A stretch of 7,085 bases of DNA from positions 1-7,085 of the forward strand of contig SKJM01000410.1 in the NCBI GenBank assembly GCA_007122045.1, given 5' to 3'. Made by a program: the position numbers and the translations under genes. Under the pieces are notes generated by a model. That model was not told where the DNA came from. It saw only the letters and a list, made by a program, of their open reading frames with translations, and did no database searches. Origin of the DNA: Planctomycetales bacterium (lineage in GTDB: Bacteria > Planctomycetota > Planctomycetia > Pirellulales > Thermoguttaceae). Shown in pieces: positions 6,701 through 7,085 of the stretch. Each line of letters opens with the position of its first letter. The stretch's first letter is position 1.

Positions 6701-6904
6701 GAAGCGGACCGCGCCGGCCGTCGTCGGCGGGGCACCGGCCAGCCATGCGAGGACGAGGGCGGCACAAACCACGACGCGCCCCACCGTCCGTGGCCATTGG
6801 TCCTGTCGGCCGAAAGCCCTCCATTCGCGCGTCCCAAGACAATCGCCTGGGGAGCGGTCGGTCACACATACCGCTCGTCGATTTCGATCTCGTATCTTGT
6901 CCAT
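3710..6904 (-). CDS. Secreted hydrazine-synthase-alpha-like propeller protein with two c-type heme motifs and a galactose-binding-like domain
   Basis: A 1064-residue exported protein. Residues 1-65 form a long Arg-rich leader with a hydrophobic core (about 44-58), ending near T-T-A-G-A. Residues 66-217 resemble the lectin-like beta-sandwich beside planctomycete glycoside hydrolases (D-F-E-T-G-D-L-Q-G-W; L-V-G-G-G; G-G-W-G-H-I). Residues 222-297 look like a coiled coil. Residues 300-560 carry TolB/PD40-type propeller repeats (I-Y-E-I-N-A-D-G-T-G-L; L-Y-R-M-E-A-D-G-A-N-I). Residues 600-775 match the middle part of HZS-alpha-like proteins. Heme-binding C-V-G-C-H is at 779-783 and C-A-S-C-H at 833-837. 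The tail (about 880-1064) is helical and of unknown role. True anammox hydrazine synthase is unlikely, since no partner subunits are present; a redox role on a sugar-containing substrate is inferred. The ATG at 6904 is chosen over 6934 because AAGAAGGAG lies 11 bases before it. Confidence 0.88.
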   Translation of the reverse strand: MDKIRDRNRRAVCVTDRSPGDCLGTREWRAFGRQDQWPRTVGRVVVCAALVLAWLAGAPPTTAGAVRFDFETGDLQGWQVVEGSFSKLLGDRQFEFHNNTVRYTNQGKHYLTTLERADSDRPDDNQTGVVESPVFVLTGPTASMLVGGGSHPTTYVALCTEDGEEVLHARGQNSQSMHRVEWDVKPWIGRKVFLRLVDRHTGGWGHITFDDFRAEGRIDPEATRARNAGRARQRIAHVHQPLREAIEHHTATFGERYPKGGEYLARLERLEDALAAGRGEAERLREQFDALRREALVANPLVSGRPILFVVRQQYTYDHHNTHNFSPDAEHEFNQGHFRPGGALKVLDLANGGEVATLLEAPEGVIRDPRVHWDGERIVFSMRQTRDGNYHIYEINADGTGLRQLTHLRDADDIHPLYLPDDTIVFASTREPKYVMCNRHISANLYRMEADGANIHQITKSTLFERPTDILPDGRILYDRWEYVDRNFGDAQALWTVAPDGTNQAIYWGNNTPAPGAVIDARIIPGTQKALSVFSSCHDLSWGALAIIDRRLGLDGRAPVVRIWPESAMDLVKDPGTANNAWDDFMRVRPKYKDPHPLSETCFLVSRLIEGAGGTRDANRTGIFLVDVFGNEILLHTEGPGCFNPVPLGPNERPVEIPSRRDFENAEGLMYVQDVYEGVHMEGVARGSVKYLRVVESPEKRYWVPGVWGGQGVHHPGVNWHSFETKRILGTVPVEPDGSAHFSVPSDTFVYFQLLDEEGMMIQSMRSGTVVQSGETTGCVGCHEDRRTAPLPEPGRAMPLALRNAPAPMDGWRGSTDMFCYMTEVQPVFDKHCASCHDFGEPAGEKLLLAGDRNLIFNTSYNELWRKRYIRVVGGGPAEVQPAYSWGSHASPLMRVLRNQHDEHEAVKLSADEFARVATWIDLNAVFYPDYSTSYPTNPGGRSPIDGSQLNRLGQLTGRDLGRQFNHGRNQGPLVSFDRPELSPVLQRFDDRNDPAYREALAIIRAGQEMLAARPDVGMEGFELSGIDLWREVKYQQRRQIELRYREAIRAGERLYDWEILSGD

Positions 6905-6963
6905 ATCGCGCGAAACTCCTTCTTGAAAGGTCATGGTCTGCGATGCCCGAGCCGGGCACCGCC
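6905..6963 (-). promoter_or_regulatory. Leader with strong ribosome binding site for the heme-protein gene
   Basis: About 53 bases separate the expected transcription start from the ATG at 6904. AAGAAGGAG (about 6916-6924) sits 11 bases before this ATG and inside the reading frame of the upstream ATG at 6934, which has no such signal. A small perfect hairpin (GCCCG-3 bases-CGGGC, 6945-6957) would lie at the extreme 5' end of the RNA. Confidence 0.5.
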
Positions 6964-6992
6964 ATTATAGACGGTGCGCGTACGGAAGGCAA
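6964..6992 (-). promoter_or_regulatory. Near-consensus sigma70 promoter of the heme-protein gene
   Basis: A perfect -10 hexamer TATAAT (6964-6969) lies 17 bases after TTGCCT (6987-6992, 4 of 6). Expected initiation is near 6957. It points to the large gene starting at 6904. Confidence 0.7.
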
Positions 6993-7085
6993 ACCAAAGC
7001 ACCTGCATTTTGTCTAAAACGTCTGCGCTTTTGTATAACCGCCTTTGCCATGTGGTTCGACGGGTGGGCCTAGCCCCGCCCCGGC
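6993..7085. other. Upstream non-coding stretch, no gene seen
   Basis: AT-richer than the rest near 7005-7035, then GC-rich to the window edge. It holds a direct repeat GTCT-(A4C)-GTCT (about 7011-7024) just upstream of the promoter, which could be a regulator site but is too short to call. No coding sequence was recognised on either strand. Confidence 0.4.

Noticed and set aside
3710..6904. True hydrazine synthase subunit of an anammox bacterium
   Set aside because: No other subunit genes are present, the residues after the first CxxCH lack the expected Tyr, and there is an extra N-terminal lectin-like domain. Similar proteins are, to my knowledge, common in non-anammox planctomycetes.
1..7085. 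CRISPR array, tRNA or rRNA genes, complete transposase
   Set aside because: I saw no regularly spaced repeats, no recognisable RNA gene and no transposase-like protein on either strand.

Overview
The window is GC-rich and reads almost entirely on the minus strand. It looks like a fragment of a planctomycete chromosome (Pirellulales-like). The main evidence is a giant secreted protein of the hydrazine-synthase-alpha-like / PD40 / CxxCH type, a class abundant in Planctomycetes. A Tat-exported cupin enzyme and typical planctomycete sugar-catabolism genes add to this. The assignment is inferred from family distribution, not from a marker gene.

Layout, in the direction of transcription (high to low coordinates). 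(1) A near-consensus promoter (-10 TATAAT) at about 6964-6992 drives a 1064-residue exported protein, 6904-3710. It has a galactose-binding-like N-terminal domain, a coiled coil, a beta-propeller of PD40/TolB type and two c-type heme motifs. (2) A second promoter (3672-3700) lies just upstream of a small type II toxin-antitoxin pair, antitoxin 3543-3307 and RelE/ParE-like toxin 3329-3048, which overlap. (3) Eight bases after the toxin comes a Tat-exported cupin related to D-lyxose isomerases (3039-2350). Its ribosome binding site is the end of the toxin gene. (4) A roughly 260 bp miniature inverted-repeat element (2073-2332) with internal hairpins fills the gap to the next genes. (5) A short-chain dehydrogenase (GTG start, 2036-1098) and a DeoC-type aldolase (1094-384) follow, three bases apart. 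(6) After a 268-base gap with a weak promoter or operator-like palindrome, a GTG-started gene preceded by AAGGAG begins at 115 and runs off the window. Its 38 visible residues resemble the N-terminus of a membrane permease.

Taken together, the aldolase, dehydrogenase, isomerase-like cupin and probable permease suggest uptake and breakdown of a sugar or nucleoside-derived compound. The heme protein and cupin act outside the cytoplasm and the dehydrogenase and aldolase inside it. The substrate cannot be read from the sequence. The least ordinary points are the heme/propeller/carbohydrate-binding fusion, the export of an isomerase-like cupin, the toxin-antitoxin pair spliced tightly onto the cupin gene, and the mobile element that appears to split a former operon. 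No RNA genes, CRISPR array or complete transposase were seen.
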